Origin: Thiogranum sp.
Lineage (GTDB): Bacteria; Pseudomonadota; Gammaproteobacteria; DSM-19610
DNA length: 64,000 bases
Reading direction: 5' to 3'
Assembly: GCA_030148805.1 (NCBI GenBank)
Contig: JASBSS010000035.1
Span: 310,001 to 374,000 of the forward strand
The position numbers and the translations under genes are program-made. Every line of letters begins with the position of its first letter. Position 1 is the stretch's first letter. The notes under the pieces are model-generated. The model ran no database searches. It was not told the DNA's origin and saw only the letters and a program-made list of their open reading frames with translations. This document shows positions 53,515 through 61,883 of this stretch, one piece after another.

Positions 53515-54288
53515 TCATTGGATATCCACCGTTTCGCTCCAGTTGCTTTCCGGCAGAAATTGCGCTTCCTCGCGCACCGAGGCCGCTTCGTCCAGGCGTC
53601 CCAGCGCTTCGAGAATATGGCTTTTCAACAACATGGCTTCCTTGTGTTGCGGATTGAGCGATAGCGCCTGGTTGACGCGCTGCAGGGCCTGTTCGTCCTG
53701 TTCCAACAGATAGAGCGTCAACGCCAGGTTGTGATACCCCTTCTCGTAACTGGGGTCGATCTGCACCGTGGCGGTGAAATGCTCCAGGGCGCTGCCGTAC
53801 TCCTTACGCTTGGCGTAGACCACGCCCAGGTCGTCGTGCGCCTCGGCGTTTTCCGGGTCCAGTTCGATGGCCCGCTTCAGGTCTTTCTCGGCGTTCTCGA
53901 AATCGCCTTTCCACATGTAGCGCACGCCGCGCTTGGTATGCGCCAGCGAGCTGTCCGGATGGCGTTTGATGTACAGCGAAATGTCTTCGATGCCCTCGGT
54001 GATGAAGCCCTGGCGTGCCTTGGCCATGCCGCGGCCCAGGTAGGCTTCATCGGCGTTGGGATCGAGCTCGATAGCGGTGTTGTAGTCCTCCACGGCGTCG
54101 AACAGTTCGTTGACATCGAAATAGGCGTCGCCGCGTTTGACGTAGAGCTGGGCGTTGTTTTTGTCCTTGGCGATACGGGCCGTCAGCGCGTCGATCGCCG
54201 GCGTCGCCGCGGCCGTCTGCATCAGCAGTGCCATCAAAGGAAAGAATAACAGCCTGCCTAGGCCCTGGTTGAAAGCGTTGTCGTTCAT
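53515..54288 (-). CDS. Exported tetratricopeptide-repeat protein
   Basis: This is a roughly 257-residue protein with a signal peptide (residues about 9-28, RLLFFPLMALLMQTAAA). At least five TPR units follow: AQLYVKRGDAYFDVNELFDAVEDYNTAIELDPN, then EAYLGRGMAKARQG, AHTKRGVRYMWKGDFENAEKDLKRAIELDPE, AHDDLGVVYAKRKEYGSALEHFTATVQIDPS and others. TPRs mediate protein contacts. I chose ATG 54288, whose preceding AGGGACG fits; ATG 54309 is an alternative. Confidence 0.85.
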   Translation of the reverse strand: MNDNAFNQGLGRLLFFPLMALLMQTAAATPAIDALTARIAKDKNNAQLYVKRGDAYFDVNELFDAVEDYNTAIELDPNADEAYLGRGMAKARQGFITEGIEDISLYIKRHPDSSLAHTKRGVRYMWKGDFENAEKDLKRAIELDPENAEAHDDLGVVYAKRKEYGSALEHFTATVQIDPSYEKGYHNLALTLYLLEQDEQALQRVNQALSLNPQHKEAMLLKSHILEALGRLDEAASVREEAQFLPESNWSETVDIQ

Positions 54289-54611
54289 CGTCCCTGTGGT
54301 TTTCGTCATTACAATCGGCCTCTGCTGGTTATGTTTGTCAAGAATACGCGAAGAAAGCCGCTGACCGAGCCTTTTCAGTGAACCGCAATCCCTTCGGTCC
54401 GGGCCGCCTGTAACGCGTACTTAGGTTTTAGATGAATGGCAGGCCCATACAATTCCCTAGAAATGATGTGTGAGTTGGCGTGGACGCTGCCCGCGCGCCT
54501 CGTAGGCCGGCCGGAACTAAAGAAACAACCTTAAACGGCGATATGGGACCTGGGGTAAGAAGTACACACAAAGTCACCGCCCCACCATCCAAACATACAG
54601 GGGGTATTGTT
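54289..54611. other. Gap between TPR and TusA-like genes
   Basis: About 320 bp hold the upstream region of both divergent genes. I see AT-rich patches (54425-54460 and 54518-54540) but no palindrome, gene or clear promoter pair. Confidence 0.35.
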
Positions 54612-54854
54612 ATGTCTGAAGTCCTGCTCGAGGCCGACGTCGAACTCGACGCGCGCGGCCTGAACTGTCCCATGCCGATTCTCAAAGCCAAAAAGGGCAT
54701 GCGCGAACTCCAGCCCGGCCAGATCATGCACGTGATCGCCACGGATTCGGGCTCTGCCAATGATTTTCCGCTGTTCTGCAAGCAGTCCGGAAACGAGTTG
54801 ATCGAATCCAGCCAGGAAGGCGGCGAGTTTCATTTCTATATACGCAAGGGCTGA
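54612..54854 (+). CDS. TusA-family sulfurtransferase
   Basis: The 80-residue sulfur carrier has the conserved Cys19 in NCPMPILKAKKG (CPxP), followed by GQIMHVIATDSGSANDF and FHFYIRK. TusA proteins relay persulfide sulfur to tRNA or oxidation pathways. CPMP rather than CPEP places it in the broader TusA/YedF group. In sulfur oxidisers such genes work with DsrE or Rhd proteins. The start ATG 54612 follows GGGGGTATTGTT. A strong 12-bp hairpin follows. Confidence 0.9.
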   Translation: MSEVLLEADVELDARGLNCPMPILKAKKGMRELQPGQIMHVIATDSGSANDFPLFCKQSGNELIESSQEGGEFHFYIRKG

Positions 54855-54861
54855 ACCGGGT

Positions 54862-54892
54862 GCGCTGCCGTCCCGAGTCAGGACGGCAGCGC
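54862..54892. terminator. 12-bp hairpin after the TusA-like gene
   Basis: GCGCTGCCGTCC (54862-54873) and GGACGGCAGCGC (54881-54892) pair perfectly with a 7-base loop. No T-run follows, so a strong stem is certain but intrinsic termination is only probable. Confidence 0.65.
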
Positions 54893-55227
54893 GGGTTCGC
54901 GCCCACGGCCAGTCGCTTTTTCGGCGCCGCCAGCCTGGTGTAGGTCATCCGCTGGCCTCAAAGTGGGTCAGGCGTTCGAGCCTCGACTCGGAACGTTTGC
55001 CCGCATGTGGCCGCGGCCCGGCCCTCACTCGAGACGTTTCTTTTCCTGTTTAGGTGCTCGAAGACTTTCCCGTCGTTACTGAACCGACGGGACGATTCGG
55101 CATCAAAGTCCACATGGTCGACGGCAAATGACCCTCGCTTGCGCTGGGGGCTCGGACTTTCCGATTTCCTGGTATCGGCTATCATTGAGCCGCCAAGGCG
55201 TCGCGCCTTGGACAGGAACCGAAAGGG
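54893..55227. other. Upstream region of the RND operon, with hairpins
   Basis: TCCCGTCG (55068-55075) and CGACGGGA (55085-55092) form one stem. CCAAGGCG-TCG-CGCCTTGG (55193-55211) forms another just upstream of the AGGAACC ribosome site. A possible -10 TATCAT is at 55180-55185, with TTTCCG about 16 bases before. No gene is seen. Confidence 0.45.
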
Positions 55228-56316
55228 GTGACCTTGAAAGGCTTTGCACTGCTCATCTGCGTCTGGCTGTTCCCACTGGTGCTGGCAGCGGCCCCGCCGC
55301 CCACGGTCAGCGCCACCTCCGGAAGCTGGAGTGCCGAGACGCGGGCCTATGCCAGGGTCAGTGCCGGCCAGGAAGCCGTAATGAGTCTGCCGTTTGCCGC
55401 CCAGGTTCTGGCGGTGAAGGTCCAGCCGGGTGTCCGGGTGGCAGCCGGCGACGAACTGGTGCGCGTCGACGCGCCCGAACTGCGTCAGCGCCTGGCCGAC
55501 TGGCAGCAGGGACGGCACCAACTCGAATTGGCGCGTCAACGCCTCAGCGTGCTGACCCAGGCCGAGCGCGAGCAGGCGGTCACCCGGCATGAACGGCTGC
55601 TCGGCGCGCAGGGTGTCGCCCAGGCGCAGGCCGGGGCGCGCCGTGCCTGGGAGCGGCTGGCGGCGGATCTGGACTATCTCCACACCGGGGCCGAGCCGGA
55701 GGCGTTGGCGAGGCGCCTGGATAAACAGGGCATCCGCGCGTTGGCGCAGGCCCTTGGTGTATTGCGCGCGCCCTTCAGCGGTGTGGTCGCCGGACCTGCC
55801 GTGGTGCCCGGACAGCAGGTGGCCGCGGGCCAGGCGCTGGTGGAACTGGAGAGCCTGGACCAGGCCTACCTCGAAGTCGGCGTCGCCAGCGACGCTCTGG
55901 ACGCCTGGCAGGGTGGCGAAACCGTCTGGCATTCAACCAGCGGGCTGGTGATCCTGGTACCTGTCCCTGCCGCGCCCCGCTACGACCCGGGTACCGGTTT
56001 ATGGCTGTTACGCTACAGCGCGACCAGCAGCGCGCTGGCGCGACGCGACGGCGACTGGGTGCGGGTACGCCACCAGGGGACGGCGTGCCCGGTGCTCTGG
56101 GTCCCGTCGAGCGCCGTGGTCGCGCGCAACGGCAAGAGCTGGTGCCTGGTCAAGCAGGGCGATGACTTCAAGCCGGTGGCGGTCCATGTCGGCAGCCCCC
56201 GTGCGGGCCGCGTGCCGGTGCTCGACGGTCTCGCAGCGGGCGCGCAGGTGGTCAGCGAGGGTGCCTACGAGTTGCTCTATCGCGATATCAAGTCCTTGAT
56301 CCGGTTCGAGGACTGA
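55228..56316 (+). CDS. RND efflux periplasmic adaptor (membrane fusion protein)
   Basis: The 362-residue protein has a signal peptide (1-21) and an MFP layout. A lipoyl/barrel-sandwich half-motif (VKVQPGVRVAAGDELVRVDAPELRQRL) is near 66-92, with a helical hairpin to about 165. The second half-motif is FSGVVAGPAVVPGQQVAAGQALVELESLDQ, and a C-terminal membrane-proximal domain follows. It starts at GTG 55228 with weak spacing to AGGAACC. It precedes the RND pump by 6 bp, so both are one operon. No outer-membrane channel is encoded nearby. The substrate is unknown. Confidence 0.88.
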   Translation: MTLKGFALLICVWLFPLVLAAAPPPTVSATSGSWSAETRAYARVSAGQEAVMSLPFAAQVLAVKVQPGVRVAAGDELVRVDAPELRQRLADWQQGRHQLELARQRLSVLTQAEREQAVTRHERLLGAQGVAQAQAGARRAWERLAADLDYLHTGAEPEALARRLDKQGIRALAQALGVLRAPFSGVVAGPAVVPGQQVAAGQALVELESLDQAYLEVGVASDALDAWQGGETVWHSTSGLVILVPVPAAPRYDPGTGLWLLRYSATSSALARRDGDWVRVRHQGTACPVLWVPSSAVVARNGKSWCLVKQGDDFKPVAVHVGSPRAGRVPVLDGLAAGAQVVSEGAYELLYRDIKSLIRFED

Positions 56317-56322
56317 GCGCGG

Positions 56323-59300
56323 ATGCTGGAGCGGCTGCTACGCCAACCCAAGGCGATGCTGCTCGGCCTGGCGTTGCTCGCGCTGGGCGGCGTCGCCAGC
56401 GTGCCGGACCTGCCGGTGGACCTGTTCCCAGCGCTCGACTATCCGTTGGTCAACATCATCACCCACTACCCGGCCGGCACCGCCCAGGACATCGAGCAAC
56501 TGGTGATCCGCCCGATCGAAAACGGCGTGCTTGGGCTGACCCATCTGCGGCGGGTGCGGTCCACCTCGGCGCCCGGTTTCTCGCAAGTGACGGTGGAATT
56601 CACTCAGGACGTGGACGCCTTGCGGGCGCGCCAGCTGGTCGACGGCGCTCTGACCGCCGTGAGCCTGCCCTCCGGCGTGCGGCCCCAACTGGAGAATATC
56701 GGCACTTCCCTGGCCCTGCTCTCGACCTATACCCTCAGCGGCGGCGATCCGGTGGCGCTGCGCGCCTGGGTCGAGTATCAGTTGGCGCCGCAGCTGGCCG
56801 CCTTGCCGGGCGTGGCGCGGGTGCCGGTGATGGGCGGGGCTCTGGCCGCCTGGCGAATCGACGTCGATCCGCTCAGCCTCAAGCGTCACCGCTTGTCGTT
56901 GCCGGCGATAGCCGCCGCGATCCGCGCGGCGAACGTCCTGGACACCGGTGGCACCCTGGAGAGCCAGGGCCGCGATCTGCTGGTGCGTACCGACAGCCGC
57001 TTACTGACCTTGGATGGCTTGCGCCAGGTGACGGTCGGGCACGGCGGCGACGGCCGCCCGCTGCGTCTGGCCGACGTCGCCCACGTCTACGCCGGGGCCG
57101 TGCCCCAGCGCTATGTCATCACCCGCGATCGTCTGCCCGCCGTGGCCTTCAGTATCCAGAAACAGCCCGGCGCCAGCACGCTGCGCGTCTCGCGCGCGGT
57201 CGACGCGGTGTTGGCCGCCACCCCCTTGCCGGCGGGCGCCAGGCTGAGCAAGTTCTACGATCAGGCGGAGATCATCTCGCTGGCCTACCGCAACATGCGC
57301 GACAACCTCCTGTTCGGCGCGGCGCTGGCACTGGTGGCGGTGTTTCTGATTCTGGGGCGCAACCGCGCCAGTCTGGTCATCGCGCTGAGTCTGCCGCTGA
57401 CGCTGCTGGCCAGTTTCTGGCTGCTGGGGCGTCTGCACCTGGGACTGAACCTGATGACACTCGGCGCGCTCACCGTGGCCATCGGCATGCTCGCCGACGA
57501 CGCCATCGTGGTGTTGGAGAACATCGAGCGCCACCGCGCGCTGGGCAAATCCGCCTGGCAAGCGGCGCTGGAGGGCACGCGCGAAATCTTCTCCGCCGAC
57601 GTGGCCGGCAGTCTGACCGTGCTGGCCGCCTTCGTCCCGCTGGTGCTGGTCGGCGGTCTCGCCGGTCGCCTGACCCACGCCTTCGGCATCACCTTCAGTG
57701 TGCTGTTGCTGTTTTCCCTGCTGGTCTCGGTGACGCTGATCCCGCTGGCGGCGGCCTATGGGGGCGAGCGCCGCGCGGTTGCCACCGGCGGCGGTGCGGG
57801 CGACAAGCTGGCGCAGGCTTTCGAGCGTCTCAATCTGCGTCTGTTGGACGGGTTCTTGCGTCACAAGAAGCTGGCGCTGCTGCTGGTTCTATTGGTCTTG
57901 CTGACCAGTCTGGCGTTGCTCGCCTTCAATCCGGCGCGCCTGCTGCCCCTGCTGGACGAGGACAGTCTGCTGCTGAGCTATCAGCTGGCGCCGGGTACGT
58001 CGTTGGCCGAGAGCGATCGTCTGGGCGACGAACTCGAGCGCCGTCTGCTGGCGCTGCCGGCGATCGCCGCGGTCTATCGGCGCACCGGCTCGCCGCAGTC
58101 GTCGTATTACATCGAGCGTCCCGACGAAGGCGAGCTGGTGCTGCGGCTGGATCGGTCCAGGGCCGCCGACGTGCTCGCCACCCGCGACCGTATCCAGCGC
58201 CTGCTCGACGCCACGCCGGGCGTGGTCGGGCGGGTCAACGAGCCGACCACCGAGAAACTGGATGAGTCCTTGTCCGGTCTGCCGGCCCTGTTTGGCATCA
58301 CGCTCTATGGCAACAATCTGTCGGACCTGTATGCGGCGGCGCGAAGGGTCGAAGCCGCCGCGCGACAGGTCGCGGGCGTGAGCGAGGTGGTCAACAACAC
58401 CCGGATCCCGGTGGACCAGCTGCGCGTGCGGCCCGATAGCGCCGCGCTGGCGCGCTTCGACGTCAGTCCGGCGCAGGTGGCGCAAGCGGTACGCCTGGCG
58501 GTGCAAGGCGAGACGGTGACGCAGGCGTTCATCGATCAGCGGCCGGTGGCGGTGTTTTTGCGCTACGCCAAGGACGCGCGCGATACCCTGCCGGCCTTGC
58601 GCGAAGTACAGGTCAGCGACGGCCGGGGTGGCCTGGTGCCGCTCGGCGAGCTGGCGCAGCTTGAGTCGTCGTCGAGTTATCCGACGATCGAGCATCAGCG
58701 GGGTTTGAGATCCTTGACCCTGACCGCGAGCCTCGATGGCAACCCGGTGACGATCGTGGGCCGGCTGGACCGGGCGCTTGGCGCGCTGGATCTGCCCGCC
58801 GGTATCCAGTGGCGTTACACCGGCCAGTATGGAGAACTGCTGCATACCGGCACGCAGTTGCTGTGGGCGTTGCTCGTCGCCGCGCTGCTGGTCTACGGCA
58901 TCATCGCCATCGAACTGGGGAGTTGGCTCGATCCGCTGATCGTGCTGGTGAAGCTGCCGTTGGATTTCAGCGGCGCCGCACTTGCGCTGTTTGTCACCCG
59001 CCAGCCGCTGGACCTCACGGTGGCGCTGGGTTTTCTCACCCTGGTGGGGGTGGCGACCAACAACGGCGTGATGCTGCTGACCTTCATTCGTCGCTTTCGC
59101 GAACAGGGGCTGGATGCCGTGGCGGCGGTGCGCGCGGCCGTGCGCGTGCGCTCCCGGCCCATGCTGCTGACCCAGCTCAGTACGCTGCTGGCGCTCATTC
59201 CCGCCGCCCTTGGCCTCGCGCACGGGCCGCAGCTGCTGCAGCCGCTGGGGATCATGCTGTTCGGCGGATTGAGCGCGGGCACCTTGTTGACGCTGAATCT

Positions 59301-59364
59301 GTTGCCGGTGATGTATTTGATGACGGAGGCGCGCCGCAAGGCTCCCGCCCGCCCCCCGGCGTAG
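56323..59364 (+). CDS. RND-family efflux permease
   Basis: The 1013-residue protein has about 12 transmembrane helices and two large periplasmic loops. The N-terminus has LPVDLFPALDYPLVNIITHYPAGTAQDIEQLVIRPIE, as in AcrB/MdtB-type pumps. TM4 carries ADDAIVVLENIER with the paired Asp residues (about 394-395) of the proton relay. It also has the second-half TLVGVATNNGVMLLTF. It works with the adaptor 55228-56316 and presumably a TolC-like channel elsewhere. This family exports drugs, solvents or metals. Nothing here fixes the substrate. Confidence 0.92.
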   Translation: MLERLLRQPKAMLLGLALLALGGVASVPDLPVDLFPALDYPLVNIITHYPAGTAQDIEQLVIRPIENGVLGLTHLRRVRSTSAPGFSQVTVEFTQDVDALRARQLVDGALTAVSLPSGVRPQLENIGTSLALLSTYTLSGGDPVALRAWVEYQLAPQLAALPGVARVPVMGGALAAWRIDVDPLSLKRHRLSLPAIAAAIRAANVLDTGGTLESQGRDLLVRTDSRLLTLDGLRQVTVGHGGDGRPLRLADVAHVYAGAVPQRYVITRDRLPAVAFSIQKQPGASTLRVSRAVDAVLAATPLPAGARLSKFYDQAEIISLAYRNMRDNLLFGAALALVAVFLILGRNRASLVIALSLPLTLLASFWLLGRLHLGLNLMTLGALTVAIGMLADDAIVVLENIERHRALGKSAWQAALEGTREIFSADVAGSLTVLAAFVPLVLVGGLAGRLTHAFGITFSVLLLFSLLVSVTLIPLAAAYGGERRAVATGGGAGDKLAQAFERLNLRLLDGFLRHKKLALLLVLLVLLTSLALLAFNPARLLPLLDEDSLLLSYQLAPGTSLAESDRLGDELERRLLALPAIAAVYRRTGSPQSSYYIERPDEGELVLRLDRSRAADVLATRDRIQRLLDATPGVVGRVNEPTTEKLDESLSGLPALFGITLYGNNLSDLYAAARRVEAAARQVAGVSEVVNNTRIPVDQLRVRPDSAALARFDVSPAQVAQAVRLAVQGETVTQAFIDQRPVAVFLRYAKDARDTLPALREVQVSDGRGGLVPLGELAQLESSSSYPTIEHQRGLRSLTLTASLDGNPVTIVGRLDRALGALDLPAGIQWRYTGQYGELLHTGTQLLWALLVAALLVYGIIAIELGSWLDPLIVLVKLPLDFSGAALALFVTRQPLDLTVALGFLTLVGVATNNGVMLLTFIRRFREQGLDAVAAVRAAVRVRSRPMLLTQLSTLLALIPAALGLAHGPQLLQPLGIMLFGGLSAGTLLTLNLLPVMYLMTEARRKAPARPPA

Positions 59365-59477
59365 GGGCGCCGCCCGCCTGTTAACGGTGCCGTAATACTA
59401 ACCACCGATAATGGCCTTACGGGGCAGGCGAGGGGGACGGGCCGGGGATTTATCCTCCCGCTACTACGGCGACAACA

Positions 59478-61235
59478 ATGCAGCACGACATTTCATCCGC
59501 CATCGACGACGCCGGCAGTCTGCTGAAGTATGTGCAGCCGGTACACCCGACGACGCCGATGCTCGAGGTATTCGAGCGTTTCATCAGTCAGGCAAGCCTC
59601 TACGCCATCCCCGTGGTGGACGGCGAGTCTCCAGTGGGGTTGATCAACCGCAACAAGCTGATCGAACTGTTCAGCAAGCCGTTCACCCGCGAGCTGTACG
59701 GGCGCAAGCCCATCAGCGACATGATGGATGCCAAGCCGATCATAGTCCCGGTCGACGAAAGCATCGATGATCTGGCGCGCATCATCATCGACGCCGGCAT
59801 GCAGTACATGTACGACGGCTTCATTCTGACCCGCAAAAACCTCTACGTGGGGATGGGGACCGGTCATGACCTGCTCAACGCGATCACCGAGCGCAAGCAG
59901 GCGCATCTCTATCATCTGGCGCACTACGACCAGCTTACCGGTCTGCCTAACCGGCTCCTGCTGCTGGATCGGCTCACCCACGCCTGCTCGCAGGCGGCGC
60001 GGCGGGAAAAGCTGGTGGCGCTGCTGTTTATCGATCTGGATCGTTTCAAGCTGGTCAATGACACCCACGGACACATGGTAGGTGATCTGCTGTTGAAGGA
60101 GATCGCCGCCAGGCTGAAATCCTGCCTGCGCCGCAACGACACCATCGGCAGACTGGGCGGCGACGAATTCACCGTTATCTTGGAGGATATTCCCTGTGTC
60201 GAGGTCGCCACGCAGGTGGCGCAGAAGATTCTCCAGAGTCTGTCGCGGTCGATGAAAATCGAGCGGCACGAGCTGTTTGTCAGCGCCAGTATCGGGATCG
60301 CCATTTTCCCCTTCGGCGACGATACCAGCGAGACCTTGATCAAAAAGGCCGATGCCGCCATGTATTCGGCCAAGCAGCGCGGCAGGAACTGTGTCCAGTT
60401 CTTCTCCTGGGAAATGAGCGCGGCGGTCTTTGAGCGCCAGCGTATCGAGAACAGTCTGCGCTACGCGCTGGAGCGTGACGAGTTCGTGATCCACTATCAG
60501 CCGTTGGTCGAACTCAAGACCGGTGCGGTAGTGGGGTTGGAGGCCTTGCTGCGCTGGAGTCACCCGGAGATGGGGCTGGTCTCGCCCGATGTGTTTATCC
60601 CGGTGGCCGAGGAATGCGGTCTGATCCATGAGATCGGTGCGCAGGTGCTGCGGACCGCGTGTCGCCAGAATCGGGCCTGGCAGGAGGCCGGCTTGCCGCC
60701 GGTGAAAATCGCGGTGAATCTGTCGGCGTGCCAGATGGAGCCCAGTCTGCCCTCGCTGGTGCAGTCCGTCCTCGGCGAGACCGGTCTGCAGGCGCGTTAT
60801 CTGGAGCTCGAGCTGACCGAGAATATCCTGTTGGAAAATGTCGAGGAGTCGATCGGCATTCTGCATCAGCTCAGCGACATGGGCGTGCAGGCCTCCATCG
60901 ACGATTTCGGTACCGGCTATTCCTCATTGAGCTATTTGCAGCGCCTGCCGATTCGTACGCTGAAGATCGACCGCTCCTTCCTCCGGGCGATCCAGTCGCC
61001 CGAGGACGATCCGACCATAGTCGCCACCATCATCGCCATGGCCCACAGCATGAAACTGGACGTGATCGCCGAAGGGCTGGAGACCCGCTATCAGCTGGAG
61101 CTGCTGGATTCGCACCAGTGCGATTGCGCGCAGGGCTATTACTTCAGTCGCCCCTGTCCCGGGGACGCGGTCCCCGAGCTGTTGCGCAACCGCTATGTGG
61201 TTGCCACCGATACCCTGCGACTGGAGCGCGGTTAG
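59478..61235 (+). CDS. CBS-GGDEF-EAL cyclic-di-GMP signalling protein
   Basis: The 585-residue protein has an N-terminal CBS-like pair (about 15-135: VHPTTPMLEVFERFISQASLYAIPVVD). It is followed by GGDEF (about 150-310) with RLGGDEF at 225-231, and EAL (about 325-575) with EALLRW at 355-360, NLSACQM, TENIL and DDFGTGYSS. Both catalytic motifs appear intact, so it could make and break cyclic di-GMP, with CBS domains sensing adenine nucleotides or energy status. Its stop overlaps the convergent gene by 4 bp. Confidence 0.92.
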   Translation: MQHDISSAIDDAGSLLKYVQPVHPTTPMLEVFERFISQASLYAIPVVDGESPVGLINRNKLIELFSKPFTRELYGRKPISDMMDAKPIIVPVDESIDDLARIIIDAGMQYMYDGFILTRKNLYVGMGTGHDLLNAITERKQAHLYHLAHYDQLTGLPNRLLLLDRLTHACSQAARREKLVALLFIDLDRFKLVNDTHGHMVGDLLLKEIAARLKSCLRRNDTIGRLGGDEFTVILEDIPCVEVATQVAQKILQSLSRSMKIERHELFVSASIGIAIFPFGDDTSETLIKKADAAMYSAKQRGRNCVQFFSWEMSAAVFERQRIENSLRYALERDEFVIHYQPLVELKTGAVVGLEALLRWSHPEMGLVSPDVFIPVAEECGLIHEIGAQVLRTACRQNRAWQEAGLPPVKIAVNLSACQMEPSLPSLVQSVLGETGLQARYLELELTENILLENVEESIGILHQLSDMGVQASIDDFGTGYSSLSYLQRLPIRTLKIDRSFLRAIQSPEDDPTIVATIIAMAHSMKLDVIAEGLETRYQLELLDSHQCDCAQGYYFSRPCPGDAVPELLRNRYVVATDTLRLERG

Positions 61236-61864
61236 CCGCGCCCGGGTCTGTTTCGCGCAGGCATCAGACTGAGCAGGCCAAACACGCCGCTGGCGAGCAG
61301 CCAGAGGGGCGCCGGCACAGGCACCGGAGCGGTGACGGCCGTACCCTCGAGGGACCACTGAGTGTAGGCGTCCTGTCCGCCCAGCGTCACCGGGTCGGCG
61401 CCCCGCCAGCGCAAGGCGAAGCGACGGTTCGCATCGACGGGCGTGATCAACCCGGACTGGCCCTGGTAGAAGGTTTGTGCCACCAGTCCGGTGCCGGCGT
61501 CGTAGCTTTGCAGGTACCAGGCGCCCAGGTCGAGGCTGAGGGAGCCGTATTCCACGCTGCCAGTGGGCCAGGCGTGGGGTCCGGCGTCGAGCGGCGGGGC
61601 GCTGGGCGCGGTCAAGACGCCCAGGCCGAGCGCGCCGTCGACGCGGTCGGCGACGATTTCCCCGCGGCGCTGATAACTGTACATCCGTAAACCGCCGGCG
61701 CCGAAGTCGTAACGGCGTAGCACGATGCCGCTGGCGTCGGTCAGGTCCAGCGTCAGCGTGTCGATGTCCAGGCTGTTTACCGGTTGCGCGTGCGCAGGCG
61801 GCATGATTGCGCCTGCGCCCAGCGCAACGATGATGATCGAGTCGCGGAGAAAAGCGGATTTCAT
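61232..61864 (-). CDS. Exported protein with VPEP/PEP-CTERM-like tail
   Basis: The 210-residue protein has a signal peptide (1-30, ends PAHAQ), a beta-rich middle without known motifs, and a C-terminal tail VPVPAPLWLLASG followed by a hydrophobic helix and RNRPGRG. This is the same sorting pattern as 16674-17312, with an altered basic end. The start ATG 61864 gives the normal signal; the open frame extends upstream without it. It could be cotranscribed with the phosphatase 61884-63479, which ends 20 bp upstream. No exosortase is in the window. Confidence 0.72.
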   Translation of the reverse strand: MKSAFLRDSIIIVALGAGAIMPPAHAQPVNSLDIDTLTLDLTDASGIVLRRYDFGAGGLRMYSYQRRGEIVADRVDGALGLGVLTAPSAPPLDAGPHAWPTGSVEYGSLSLDLGAWYLQSYDAGTGLVAQTFYQGQSGLITPVDANRRFALRWRGADPVTLGGQDAYTQWSLEGTAVTAPVPVPAPLWLLASGVFGLLSLMPARNRPGRG

Positions 61865-61883
61865 GATGACCCCCAAAGCGGAT

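Noticed and set aside
57889-59223. 444-residue minus-strand open frame
   Set aside because: It is antisense to the RND permease, with Gln/Arg-rich shadow composition.
59493-60866. 457-residue minus-strand open frame
   Set aside because: It is antisense to the CBS-GGDEF-EAL gene, which has intact catalytic motifs.
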